Origin: RGIG1918 sp964570895
Lineage (GTDB): Bacteria; Cyanobacteriota; Vampirovibrionia; Gastranaerophilales; Gastranaerophilaceae
Direction of reading: 5' to 3'
Assembly: GCA_964570895.1 (NCBI GenBank)
Contig: CAZMZD010000003.1
Location: forward strand, 1-64,000
DNA: 64,000 nt
Shown in pieces: positions 41,365 through 50,591 of the stretch (position 1 is the first letter of the stretch; each line of letters begins with the position of its first letter). The notes beneath the pieces are model-generated. The model worked only from the letters and a program-made list of their open reading frames with translations, was not told where the DNA came from and made no database searches. The translations under genes and the position numbers were made by a program.

Positions 41365-43374
41365 GTGAATTTGACTATGGATGACAAAACAAATTTAGAA
41401 CTTACCGAAAACGCGGTGAAAGTTCTTGAAAAAAGGTATTTAAAAAGAGATAAAGATGGCAATGTGACAGAAACTCCGCATGATTTATTTTTGCGTGTAG
41501 CGTCAACTATTGCTTCTGCTGATAAAACTTTTGGCGCAAGCGATGAGGAAATTGCAAAAACAACGAAAGAATTTTATGATTTCATCGCAAATAAATATTT
41601 TATGCCAAACTCTCCAACTCTTATGAACGCAGGAAGAGAGCTCGGGCAATTGAGCGCATGTTTTGTTTTGCCTGTTGAAGATAGCTTGGAAGGCATTTTT
41701 GAAACAATTAAAAATACTGCCCTTATTCACAAATCAGGTGGCGGCACAGGTTTTTCTTTCTCAAGATTGCGTCCAAAAAATGATGTCGTAAGATCAACAA
41801 TGGGTGTTTCTTCAGGCCCTGTTAGCTTTATGGAAGTGTTTAACGCTGCAACTGAAGCTGTTAAACAAGGCGGCACAAGAAGAGGCGCAAACATGGGTAT
41901 ATTAAGAATTGACCACCCTGACATTCTTGATTTTATCCACTGCAAAGACGACATTACAAAGCTTCAAAACTTTAATATTTCTGTTGCTATTACAAATAAA
42001 TTTATGGATGCCGTTAAAAATAACGGCGAATATGAATTAATTCACCCGAAAACAAAACAAGTTGTTAAAAAACTTAACGCAAGAGAAATATTCGACAAAA
42101 TTGTTACAGGTGCTTGGCAAACAGGCGAACCGGGGGTTATTTTCATTGACCACATGAACTATGATAACCCAACTCCACAAATTGGCGAAATTGAATCTAC
42201 AAACCCATGCGGCGAAGTTCCGCTTTTGCCTTTCGAAGCTTGCAACCTTGGTTCAATCAACCTTTCAAAAATGCTTAGAAGAAACCAAATCGGCGGGCTT
42301 GATATCGATTGGGAACTTTTGGAAAAAACAACAAAAACGGCTATTCATTTCTTGGATAACGTAATTGTTTGCAATAATTACCCGCTTCCACAAATCGAAA
42401 AAATGGTTCAAGATAACCGCAAAATTGGTCTTGGCGTGATGGGCTGGGCTGATATGCTTATGACTCTTGGCATTTCATATAAGAGCGAACAAGGTATTGA
42501 ACTTGCTTCAAAAATTATGGAATTTATTGATTATCAATCTAAAGTTGAATCAATCCGCTTGAGCGAATTAAGAGGTAAATTCGCAAACTTTGAAGGTTCA
42601 ATTTACTCTCAAGAAAATTATTTATATAATAAATATAAAGGCAAATCCGCAGGAGTTATTTCAGACGAAATGTGGAAGGCACTTGATGATAAAATCGCGA
42701 GAGTTGGGATTAGAAACGCAACTACAACATGCATTGCCCCAACAGGCACAATTTCAATGATTGCAGGCTGCTCCGGCGGTGTTGAACCATTGTTCTCGCT
42801 TGTGTTTATGCGTGACATTATGGACGGCACAAAACTTCTTGAAGTTAACCCAATTTTTGAAAATTATGCAAAATCACATAATTTCTATTCAAAAGAACTT
42901 ATGGAACAAATTGCAACCGATGGTACAATTGCTCATATTGAAGGCTTAACGGATAATATTAAAAACACATTTGCAACAGCACACGATGTGACACCTGAAT
43001 ATCACATCAGAATGCAAGCAGCATTCCAGCTTCACACAGATAACGCAGTTTCAAAAACAGTAAACTTTGAAGAACACGCTACAAAAGAAGATGTTGCAAA
43101 TGCATACATTTTAGGTTATGAAGCAGGTCTTAAAGGCTTAACCGTATACAGAAACAACTCAAGACTTGCTCAACCGATGAACTTAGAAAAGAAAAAAGAA
43201 GAACCAAAAGTTGAAGTAGCTAAAGTTGAAGAAACTAAAGAAGAGCCAAAAAAAGATGATTTCGAATTTGAAGTAAAAATCGAAAAAAGAGTTTGCCCTG
43301 AATGCGGCAACACCATCGAAATGGCAGAAGGTTGCTTTATTTGCTTAAACTGCGGTTACTCAGGTTGCAGCTAG
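41365..43374 (+). CDS. nrdJ: Adenosylcobalamin-dependent (class II) ribonucleotide reductase
   Basis: 669 residues, starting at GTG with GAGGAG six bases upstream. The Cys that take part in catalysis are present: C99 in QLSACFVLP and C293 in FEACNLGS as the redox pair, and C282 in N280-P-C-G-E284 as the thiyl-radical site with its Asn and Glu partners. KSGGGTGFSFSRLRP and ATTCIAPTGTISMIAGCSGG are family marks. A Lys/Glu-rich linker (about 605-640) leads to a C-terminal CPEC...CFIC-LNC zinc-ribbon-like tail that re-reduces the active site. It makes dNTPs without oxygen or NrdB, so the cell needs cobalamin. No NrdA/NrdD is in the window. Confidence 0.95.
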   Translation: MNLTMDDKTNLELTENAVKVLEKRYLKRDKDGNVTETPHDLFLRVASTIASADKTFGASDEEIAKTTKEFYDFIANKYFMPNSPTLMNAGRELGQLSACFVLPVEDSLEGIFETIKNTALIHKSGGGTGFSFSRLRPKNDVVRSTMGVSSGPVSFMEVFNAATEAVKQGGTRRGANMGILRIDHPDILDFIHCKDDITKLQNFNISVAITNKFMDAVKNNGEYELIHPKTKQVVKKLNAREIFDKIVTGAWQTGEPGVIFIDHMNYDNPTPQIGEIESTNPCGEVPLLPFEACNLGSINLSKMLRRNQIGGLDIDWELLEKTTKTAIHFLDNVIVCNNYPLPQIEKMVQDNRKIGLGVMGWADMLMTLGISYKSEQGIELASKIMEFIDYQSKVESIRLSELRGKFANFEGSIYSQENYLYNKYKGKSAGVISDEMWKALDDKIARVGIRNATTTCIAPTGTISMIAGCSGGVEPLFSLVFMRDIMDGTKLLEVNPIFENYAKSHNFYSKELMEQIATDGTIAHIEGLTDNIKNTFATAHDVTPEYHIRMQAAFQLHTDNAVSKTVNFEEHATKEDVANAYILGYEAGLKGLTVYRNNSRLAQPMNLEKKKEEPKVEVAKVEETKEEPKKDDFEFEVKIEKRVCPECGNTIEMAEGCFICLNCGYSGCS

Positions 43375-43377
43375 AAA

Positions 43378-44118
43378 ATGTACTTACATTATCTAAAATT
43401 AAAAAATCGTTTAGCAAGCTTTGTTTCGTCAAGAATAGCAAAGCTTGCTTTAGATACTAAAATAACCCCAAAAGAACTTAAAATGACACTTGATAATAAG
43501 TGTTTAGTGCTTGTTGCAAACCCTATGGATGAAGCTATTGGGCTTGCAGGGCTTATGCTCACATACCCCAAAAATTTTGAAATTCTTTTAATGACAACGG
43601 GTTACACAGATGAAGGCACAATTGGGGGGATTGCTTCTCACGTTGCAATTTCAGACGAAATTAAATTTGCTATGGAAACACTCCGCCCGCTTGGTTACAA
43701 AATTTTTGATATCCCTGCTGGGTGCATTCATAAGGCACAGAGAATTTTTGAAAAAATAAATATATCCGAAATTGATTATTTATTTTTGCCGAATGTATTT
43801 AGTAAAAACCCTGATGACATTGCGCTTTTGAAAAATGTTGCAAGTTTGCTTGAGGAAACTGAATATAAAAAGAATTTGAAAATAGTGTTTTTTGAAGTGA
43901 ACTCAACGCTTATCGCGCCTAATTATTTCTTTGATATAACCTCAAAATTAAAACTTAAAAGCGATTTGATAAATTCATACAAAACAAGAACTTCAAATAA
44001 AAAATGGTTTGAAATAATCGAAGGTTTAAATCGTTTCAGGGGCTATCAAAACGGCTGTAAATATGCTGAAGCCTTCACTATTCTAACGGTTGAAGACTAT
44101 CTTAAACTTGTTAAGTAA
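43378..44118 (+). CDS. PIG-L deacetylase-like protein with degenerate metal site
   Basis: 246 residues, starting 3 bp after nrdJ. The fold marks of PIG-L/LmbE deacetylases are visible: LVLVANPMDEAIGLAGLMLT in place of '(A/P)HPDDExxGxGG', YLFLPNVFSKNPDDIALLKN in place of 'PHPxDxHxDH', and the C-terminal RGYQNGCKYAEAFTI. The zinc His of the first motif is Asn (N48), the next Asp is Met (M50), and the second motif's His residues are also replaced (N139, I148). D51 and E52 remain. Deacetylase activity is therefore doubtful. Its stop overlaps rarA's stop by 8 bp on the other strand. Confidence 0.7.
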   Translation: MYLHYLKLKNRLASFVSSRIAKLALDTKITPKELKMTLDNKCLVLVANPMDEAIGLAGLMLTYPKNFEILLMTTGYTDEGTIGGIASHVAISDEIKFAMETLRPLGYKIFDIPAGCIHKAQRIFEKINISEIDYLFLPNVFSKNPDDIALLKNVASLLEETEYKKNLKIVFFEVNSTLIAPNYFFDITSKLKLKSDLINSYKTRTSNKKWFEIIEGLNRFRGYQNGCKYAEAFTILTVEDYLKLVK

Positions 44119-45334
44119 AATATTTTTTGCCTATAAGCTCATCAGGCATAAATTCTTGATATACATCGGGATTATCGTGCGTGTAAATGTAGCCGATTCC
44201 TGCGCCATATTTTGAAGCGTCTTTGTAGTGAGCGTCCCTTAAGTGTTTTGGCGGAAGGTAATCAAGCCCCGATTTAATGTCTGCCATTGCGTTATCTATT
44301 GCCATAATTGCTCTGTTTGATTTTTTGGCGCGCGCAATAAATTCAACAGCTTCCGCAAGAGCTATGCGGCATTCAGGCATTCCAAGCTCAAGCACGGCGT
44401 TATATGCGGCATTTGCCACTAAAATTGCCCTGAAATCGGCGCAGCCAACATCTTCAGAAGCCACCACCATCAACCTTCTTGCAATAAACCTCGGGTCTTC
44501 GCCAGATAGAAGCATTTTTGCCATATAATAAATAGCTGCGTCAGGGTTTGAGCCGCGAAGGCTTTTTTGGAAAGCGCTTGCAAGGTCATAGTGTGTGTCT
44601 TTAGAGTATTTTGGTGTCTTTTTTTGAGTTAATTGCTCAACTAAATCGACTGTGATTTTTTTATCTCTTGATATTGCAAAATAGCTTTCTTCAAGAACAT
44701 TCAGTGCATATCTGGCGTCACCACCGGAGAGCATTATGATGCTTTCTTTTGCGCCTTCTTCAAATGTTACATCGTTTGGGAATGTTTTTGTTAAATAATT
44801 AAAACCTTTGTCTAAAATTTTCCCTAATGCGTCTGCGCTCAAACCATTCATCATGACCACTCTGCACCTTGAAATTAACGCAGGGTTAACTTGAAATGAA
44901 GGGTTTTCAGTGGTCGAACCTATAAGGTGAAAAGTCCCGTTTTCAATGTGCGGAAGAAGCGCGTCTTGCTGAGTTTTAGAGTATCTGTGAATTTCGTCAA
45001 TAAATAAAATTGTTTGCCTTCCGCACCTCAAGCTCTCACGCGCCGCTTCGACAGCTTCTTTTACTTCTTTCACGCCGGATGTGACAGCAGATAGTTCAAT
45101 AAAATCTGCATTATGAAACTTTGCAACAAGGCGTGCGAAAGTTGTTTTTCCGCACCCCGGAGGTCCGTAAAAAATGAACGAAAACAGCCTTTTTGACATA
45201 AGCAAGTTGTAAATTGGCGAATTTACGCCCACAACGCCTTCTTGCCCCAAAAACTCTTCTAAGGTTTTAGGGCGCAGAATTTCAGCGAGCGGCGCTTGTC
45301 TATTATTTTCTTCTAGGCTATCAAACAAATTCAT
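44111..45334 (-). CDS. rarA: Replication-associated recombination ATPase RarA (MgsA)
   Basis: 407 residues. Clamp-loader-like AAA+ ATPase with PLAEILRPKTLEEFLGQEGV, Walker A GPPGCGKTTFARLVA, Walker B ILFIDEIHRYSKTQQDALLP, sensor 1 LIGSTTENPSFQVNPALISR (with the arginine finger) and the C-terminal tetramerisation part MLLSGEDPRFIARRLMVVAS. It acts at stalled forks. Single gene, divergent from the solute-binding protein. Confidence 0.95.
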   Translation of the reverse strand: MNLFDSLEENNRQAPLAEILRPKTLEEFLGQEGVVGVNSPIYNLLMSKRLFSFIFYGPPGCGKTTFARLVAKFHNADFIELSAVTSGVKEVKEAVEAARESLRCGRQTILFIDEIHRYSKTQQDALLPHIENGTFHLIGSTTENPSFQVNPALISRCRVVMMNGLSADALGKILDKGFNYLTKTFPNDVTFEEGAKESIIMLSGGDARYALNVLEESYFAISRDKKITVDLVEQLTQKKTPKYSKDTHYDLASAFQKSLRGSNPDAAIYYMAKMLLSGEDPRFIARRLMVVASEDVGCADFRAILVANAAYNAVLELGMPECRIALAEAVEFIARAKKSNRAIMAIDNAMADIKSGLDYLPPKHLRDAHYKDASKYGAGIGYIYTHDNPDVYQEFMPDELIGKKYFT

Positions 45335-45336
45335 TG

Positions 45337-45342
45337 TATAAT
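45337..45342 (+). promoter_or_regulatory. -10 box of an apparently leaderless solute-binding protein gene
   Basis: TATAAT at 45337-45342 is six bases before the ATG at 45349 and no RBS exists. The -35 region (about 45314-45319) is poor. It begins inside the divergent rarA start. Confidence 0.45.
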
Positions 45343-45348
45343 TGTAGC

Positions 45349-46566
45349 ATGATTAAAAAAGTTTTTTTAATTGTTTTAATAATTTTTGTGTTGTTTTTTG
45401 GTGTGAGTTTATTATGCCCTAAAAAAGGCGAAAATGAGTTTGTTTTTTGGACAATTCAATTAAAAGGTGTTGCAGATGAAATTATTGAAGCAAATATTAA
45501 AGATTTTGAAGCAAAACACCCTGAAATTAAGGTAGTTTGGATAGATATCCCAATTGCAGAAACGCAAAAAAGAATTTTAGCTTCAACGCTTTCTTCAACT
45601 CCGCCTGATTTAGTTAATTTAAACCCAGAGTTTTCATATCTTCTCGCGCGCCATGGGGCAATTGAATATTTTGAAGAAAAAGACACTGAAAATTTCAATA
45701 AAAACCTGCAAAATATTTTGCGCTATGAGGGCAAACCTTTTGCAATTCCTTTTTATGCAACATCTCCTGTGACTTTATACAATAAAGAAATTTATGATAA
45801 ATGTGGTATTAAAAATCCACCCAAAACATACGACGAGCTGCTTTTAATATCTGAAAAAATAAAAAAATGCACTGGGGCGGAAGTGCTCTCTATAAACTTA
45901 AACGAAGGCGAAGTTTTCCCAAAAATCTTAAATAAATATGAAATTTATGATAGCAAAACCCTAAAACAAAAAGGTGAAAAACCTTATGAAATCTTTAAAA
46001 CGATGTATTTAAATGGCTATGTTTCTAAAGAATGTCTTACAATGAATCATAGAGAAGTGATTGAAAAATATATGGCAAAAAGTGCCGCGACAGTCGTTGT
46101 GGGCACAAATTTTATAAAATCCGTTCAAGAAAACGCACTTGAGGTTTACAATAAAAGCGCTGTATCGGTGCAGCTTACAGGTGATAGCGGTAAATATGAT
46201 GTTTCTCTTATGAATTTGCTTATTCCAAAAAAAGCAAAACACAAAGAGCTTGCGCGTGAGTTTGCATTACTTTTAACCAATAAAGAAAATCAAATTGCAC
46301 TTGCGAAAAAAACAAATGTGCTTCCTGTGAACAAATTTGCGCTTGAAGACAATTACTTTAAAACCCCAAAAAACGCTGACCCGCTTGAAGTTGCAAGGGT
46401 TATAAGCGCAGGGCAATTAAACAATTTGATTGAAAAAGAGTTTTCCCCTCTCAACAAAAAAGAAATTAATGATATGATTAATAAATCAATTGAAAGCTAC
46501 CTTATTTTAAATGAAGACACTAAGGGTGCAATTGAAAAAGTAAGCAAAGAATTGGAAGAAATTTAA
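45349..46566 (+). CDS. Extracellular solute-binding protein (ABC type 1, sugar-like)
   Basis: About 405 residues from the ATG at 45349. An N-terminal membrane segment (VFLIVLIIFVLFFGVSLLC) includes a Cys (LLCP), so it may be a lipoprotein or a membrane-anchored form. The body is a family-1 binding protein: FVFWTIQLKGVADEIIEANI, then KDFEAKHPEIKVVWIDIPIA, SSTPPDLVNLNPEFSYLLAR, AIPFYATSPVTLYNKEIYDK and LTNKENQIALAKKTNVLPV. No ABC permease or ATPase is next to it; a CNT nucleoside transporter follows after 8 bp. The ligand could be a sugar or nucleoside. Confidence 0.82.
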   Translation: MIKKVFLIVLIIFVLFFGVSLLCPKKGENEFVFWTIQLKGVADEIIEANIKDFEAKHPEIKVVWIDIPIAETQKRILASTLSSTPPDLVNLNPEFSYLLARHGAIEYFEEKDTENFNKNLQNILRYEGKPFAIPFYATSPVTLYNKEIYDKCGIKNPPKTYDELLLISEKIKKCTGAEVLSINLNEGEVFPKILNKYEIYDSKTLKQKGEKPYEIFKTMYLNGYVSKECLTMNHREVIEKYMAKSAATVVVGTNFIKSVQENALEVYNKSAVSVQLTGDSGKYDVSLMNLLIPKKAKHKELAREFALLLTNKENQIALAKKTNVLPVNKFALEDNYFKTPKNADPLEVARVISAGQLNNLIEKEFSPLNKKEINDMINKSIESYLILNEDTKGAIEKVSKELEEI

Positions 46567-46574
46567 GGAGAAAT

Positions 46575-47843
46575 ATGAGCTACATCGGATTTTTGGTAAT
46601 TTTATTAACGGCGTATTTAATGTCTAACAACAAAAGAAAAATTAATTTAAAAACAGTGTTTGTTGGGCTTTGGTTGCAAATCTTGCTCGGTGTTTTTATT
46701 TTAAAAGTGCCGTTTGGGCAAGCGATGTTCCGCGAATTTGGTAAAGTTATAGAAAAAATCTTGCAATTCTCGCTTGAAGGCGGAAATTTTGTCTTTGGTT
46801 TTCTCACAAATAATCCGCAAAAATTGGGCGAAGTTTTTGGAAGCGGCGCGTTTGTTTTTGCACTCCAGCTTGTTGCAACTTTCGTTTTTGTTATGATGCT
46901 TGTAAATATTCTATATTATTACGGAATTATGCAAAGAACGGTTGCGTTTTTGGGCAAAATAATGAACAAATTGCTCGATATTTCAGGCGCGGAAGCACTT
47001 TCTAACGTGGCAAGCCCTTTTGTTGGGCAAGTTAGCGCACAAATGATGATTAAACAATATTTGCCGAACCTTACAAAAAGCGAAATTTTAACTTCAATGT
47101 CCGGTTCAATGGCTTGTATTTCTGTTGGCGTTATGGCAATTTACGCCGGAATGGGCGTTCCTGCGGATTATCTTCTTGCAGCTTCTATTATGGCAATCCC
47201 AGGGGGTATCGTTATTGCAAAAATTGTCTACCCTGAAACTGAAGTGCCTGAAACTATGAAAGATGTTCAGGTTGACAAGAAAAAAACAAGCGTGAATGTA
47301 ATAGATGCTATTGCAAAAGGCGCTGCAGAAGGCATGAAAGTGTCTTTAAATGTTATTGCAATGCTTATTGCGCTTGTTGCCCTTATTGCAATGGTTGACT
47401 TTTTCTTAACAAAAATTGGCGCATTTTTATTCTATACATGCCACATAAACCTTGCAGGAATTGGCGTCGACCTCACTCATTTATCCCTTAAAATGCTTGT
47501 TGGCAAAGTTTTTGCAGTGTTTGCTTGGTTTATGGGCGTTGTTTGGTCACAAGCAGATGTAGTTGGGCAATTAATGGGCACAAAACTCATATTGAACGAA
47601 ACAATTGGCTATATGGACTTAATTTCAGTTAAGAGCATGTTGTCTGAAAAAAGCTTTATAATTGCGACATTTGCACTTTGCGGCTTTGCAAATTTTGGCT
47701 CTGTTGCAATGCAAATTGGCGGTATTGGAGAAATTGCCCCAAGCATTAGAAAAAAACTTTCAAAACTTGGGATAAAGGCGCTTATCTGCGGTACGCTTGC
47801 TTCTTACCTATCAGCATGTATTGCAGGGGTTCTGCTTTCTTAA
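46575..47843 (+). CDS. nupC: Concentrative nucleoside transporter (CNT/NupC family)
   Basis: 422 residues, about ten hydrophobic segments. Marks are GSGAFVFALQLVATFVFVMM, the substrate/Na+ region ISGAEALSNVASPFVGQVSA, then TSMSGSMACISVGVMAIYAG and AASIMAIPGGIVIAKIVYPE, and near the end FALCGFANFGSVAMQIGGIG. It imports nucleosides with Na+ or H+. The RBS (AAGGAG) overlaps the stop of the solute-binding gene, so the two are co-transcribed. Confidence 0.92.
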   Translation: MSYIGFLVILLTAYLMSNNKRKINLKTVFVGLWLQILLGVFILKVPFGQAMFREFGKVIEKILQFSLEGGNFVFGFLTNNPQKLGEVFGSGAFVFALQLVATFVFVMMLVNILYYYGIMQRTVAFLGKIMNKLLDISGAEALSNVASPFVGQVSAQMMIKQYLPNLTKSEILTSMSGSMACISVGVMAIYAGMGVPADYLLAASIMAIPGGIVIAKIVYPETEVPETMKDVQVDKKKTSVNVIDAIAKGAAEGMKVSLNVIAMLIALVALIAMVDFFLTKIGAFLFYTCHINLAGIGVDLTHLSLKMLVGKVFAVFAWFMGVVWSQADVVGQLMGTKLILNETIGYMDLISVKSMLSEKSFIIATFALCGFANFGSVAMQIGGIGEIAPSIRKKLSKLGIKALICGTLASYLSACIAGVLLS

Positions 47844-47912
47844 TAAAAACTTTATCCGCAACTTAAAAACTTTATGGTAAAATTCATTCATCTAGAGATT
47901 TAGGAGATCAAG

Positions 47913-49265
47913 ATGACAAGTTACATTAATGAAGTATTGGAAAAAGTTAACAAGAAAAATGCGGGTGAACCTGAATTTAATCAAGCGGTTAAAGAAGTTT
48001 TATCGACTCTTGAGCCTGTTATAAAAGCACATGAAGAAACATATAAAAAAGAGGCTTTGCTTGAAAGATTGTGCGAACCTGAAAGAATGATTGTGTTCAG
48101 AGTGCCTTGGGTTGATGACAATGGTCAAGTGCAAGTGAATAGAGGGTTCAGGGTGCAATTTAATGGCGTTATCGGGCCATACAAAGGCGGGCTTCGCTTC
48201 CACCCATCAGTTAACCAAAGCATTATGAAATTTTTGGCATTTGAACAATGTTTTAAAAACTCGCTCACAGGGCTTCCTATGGGCGGTGCTAAAGGTGGTT
48301 CAGACTTTGACCCAAAAGGAAAATCGGACAACGAAATTATGCGTTTTTGCCAAAGCTTTATGAACGAATTATATCGCCACATTGGGCATAACCTTGATGT
48401 ACCGGCAGGCGATATCGGCGTTGGCGGAAGAGAAATTGGCTATATGTTTGGTCAATACAGAAAAATAAGAAACCAATATGAAGCAGGCGTTTTGACAGGT
48501 AAAGGCTTATCATACGGCGGTTCGCTTGCTCGTCCTGAAGCAACAGGTTTTGGGCTTATTTATTTCATGAGAGAAATGTTAAAAGAAAACAATAGTTCTT
48601 TGAGCGGAAAAACCGTTATCATTTCAGGAAGCGGAAATGTTGCAACATACGCTGCCGTTAAAGCAACTGAATATGGTGCAAAAGTTGTTGCAATGAGCGA
48701 TTCGAACGGTTGTATATATGATAAAAACGGCATTGATATTCAAGCAATCAAGCAAATTAAAGAAGTTGAAAGAAAAAGAATTAAAGAATACAAAAATATT
48801 CATCCGGAAGCTGAATATTTTGAAAATAATGGCGAATATCAAGCAATTTGGAATATTAAAGCAGACATCGCGCTTCCATGTGCAACTCAAAATGATATCA
48901 CGCTTGACGCTGCTAAAAAGCTTGTTGAAAACGGAGTTTTTGCAATCGGCGAAGGTGCAAATATGCCAACGACAAATGAAGCAATTGCGTATCTTCTTGA
49001 AAAGAAAATCTTGCTTGCTCCTGCAAAAGCTGCAAACGCAGGCGGCGTTGCAACTTCAGGGCTTGAAATGTGCCAAAACTCAATGAGATTATCTTGGACA
49101 TTCGATGAAGTAAATTCTAAACTTGACGCGATTATGACAAACATATTCAAATCATGCAAAGAAGCTGCTGCGCAATATGGGCTTGGAAATAACTATGTTG
49201 CAGGTGCAAACTTGGCAGGTTTTATTAAAATCGAACAAGCTATGAGAGCTCAAGGCATTATCTAA
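47913..49265 (+). CDS. gdhA: NADP-type glutamate dehydrogenase
   Basis: 450 residues, hexameric family-I GDH. FRVQFNGVIGPYKGGLRFHP, NSLTGLPMGGAKGGSDFDPK (catalytic Lys in the GGAKGG), ELYRHIGHNLDVPAGDIGVG and the Rossmann part LSGKTVIISGSGNVATYAAV followed by GAKVVAMSDSNGCIYD. It makes glutamate from 2-oxoglutarate and ammonia and thus fixes ammonia. RBS AGGAG before the ATG. A terminator hairpin follows. It runs convergent to the glycine-cleavage operon. Confidence 0.96.
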   Translation: MTSYINEVLEKVNKKNAGEPEFNQAVKEVLSTLEPVIKAHEETYKKEALLERLCEPERMIVFRVPWVDDNGQVQVNRGFRVQFNGVIGPYKGGLRFHPSVNQSIMKFLAFEQCFKNSLTGLPMGGAKGGSDFDPKGKSDNEIMRFCQSFMNELYRHIGHNLDVPAGDIGVGGREIGYMFGQYRKIRNQYEAGVLTGKGLSYGGSLARPEATGFGLIYFMREMLKENNSSLSGKTVIISGSGNVATYAAVKATEYGAKVVAMSDSNGCIYDKNGIDIQAIKQIKEVERKRIKEYKNIHPEAEYFENNGEYQAIWNIKADIALPCATQNDITLDAAKKLVENGVFAIGEGANMPTTNEAIAYLLEKKILLAPAKAANAGGVATSGLEMCQNSMRLSWTFDEVNSKLDAIMTNIFKSCKEAAAQYGLGNNYVAGANLAGFIKIEQAMRAQGII

Positions 49266-49283
49266 TTATAATAAATGCAAAAC

Positions 49284-49315
49284 AAAAGCACCGAGCGTGA
49301 GTTCGGTGCTTTTTT
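49284..49315. terminator. Terminator between gdhA and the gcv operon
   Basis: AAAAGCACCGA-gcgtgagt-TCGGTGCTTTTTT, an 11-bp stem with T and A tails, between convergent genes. It serves gdhA and probably gcvPA. Confidence 0.9.
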
Positions 49316-49337
49316 AATATTGAATTGTTTTTAAAAA

Positions 49338-50588
49338 CTATACTAAATTTTGAGCGCAAGTTGTATATTTTTCAATATCATAATCTTCAAGAATTTCAGT
49401 TGTTGCAACAAGAACTCTGTTTTCATCAAGCTTAATGCCTGCCAAAATTCCTTCTTCTTCCATTTTGGAGAGAAATTCATCGGCTGAAATTTTAGGTAAT
49501 TTCAAAACAAATTCTTGGAAGTAATTTTCGTTTTCAATTTCAAAGCCTGCTTGAGTAAGTTTATGTGCTAAATTATGCGCGTTATCATAAGATTTTTTAG
49601 CAACTTTTTTAAAGCCGTTTTCACCAAGCAAACTTAAATATACGCAAGCCGTGAGCGCACAATGCGCTTGGTTTGAACAGATGTTGCTTGTTGCTTTTTC
49701 GCGCCTTATGTGTTGTTCGCGAGCGCTTAGAGTTAAACAAAAAGCAGGTTTTCCATCTTTATCAATTGTTTTCCCGATAATTCTTCCTGCAAGTTGCCTT
49801 TTGTGCGCATCTTTGCACGCAATAAACCCGCCGTATGGGCCGCCAAAATTAAGCGCTAGCCCACAAGAGCCAAAATCACCGACAATAAAATCAGCTTCCG
49901 GTGGTTCACATAGCGCGAGTGCAAAAATATCAACCGCAACGATAATAAGTTCCTTCGCGCGTTTTTCAGGTATTTCTTTAAGCTCGCCTAAATAATTCGG
50001 GAATTGATATAACTTTGCAGAATACTCTCCATCAGGGTTTTCGCCAACTGTGAGTTTAATATTTTGCGCCCAAAGGTAAGTTTTAATCACTTCTAAATAA
50101 TTCGGGTTTATATTTTTATCAACCCACACAGATGGGATTTTGTTGATTCTAACAGAAGCCAAAAGCGCTTCAGCACAGGCAGTTGCCCCATCATACACAG
50201 AAGAATTTGAAACATCTGCTCCGCAAATTCTTGCAATGTATGTTTGAAACTCATACATTGCCTGCAGGGTGCCTTGTGAAATTTCAGGCTGATAAGGAGT
50301 ATATGCAGACAGAAATTCAAAGCGCGAAGTGACAGCGCTGACTGCCGCAGGAATGTATCTTGAATATGCGCCACCGCCCATAAAATTAAGATAATCAATC
50401 TTATTTTCGCAAGCGAGTGCTTTGAGTTTTTTTGAAGCGGCAAATTCTGAAATAGGTTCATCAAGCGGCAAATCAGGCATTTTTGCGCCATCCGGAATTA
50501 CGTTAAATAATTCCTCAACAGACTTAACGCCCACCGCCTCAAGCATTTGTGCCCTATCTTCTTCTGTATGTGCTAAAAAATTTTCCAT
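49338..50588 (-). CDS. gcvPA: Glycine dehydrogenase (decarboxylating) subunit 1
   Basis: 416 residues, the N-terminal half of the split P protein. The start EEDRAQMLEAVGVKSVEELF matches the family. AYTPYQPEISQGTLQAMYEF and DVSNSSVYDGATACAEALLA are highly conserved, and FGSCGLALNFGGPYGGFIAC followed by GRIIGKTIDKDGKPAFCLTL is the subunit-1 core. The PLP Lys sits in subunit 2 (GcvPB), which is not found downstream, where the convergent gdhA begins. It is the last gene of the operon, four bases after gcvH. Confidence 0.94.
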   Translation of the reverse strand: MENFLAHTEEDRAQMLEAVGVKSVEELFNVIPDGAKMPDLPLDEPISEFAASKKLKALACENKIDYLNFMGGGAYSRYIPAAVSAVTSRFEFLSAYTPYQPEISQGTLQAMYEFQTYIARICGADVSNSSVYDGATACAEALLASVRINKIPSVWVDKNINPNYLEVIKTYLWAQNIKLTVGENPDGEYSAKLYQFPNYLGELKEIPEKRAKELIIVAVDIFALALCEPPEADFIVGDFGSCGLALNFGGPYGGFIACKDAHKRQLAGRIIGKTIDKDGKPAFCLTLSAREQHIRREKATSNICSNQAHCALTACVYLSLLGENGFKKVAKKSYDNAHNLAHKLTQAGFEIENENYFQEFVLKLPKISADEFLSKMEEEGILAGIKLDENRVLVATTEILEDYDIEKYTTCAQNLV

Positions 50589-50591
50589 AAA

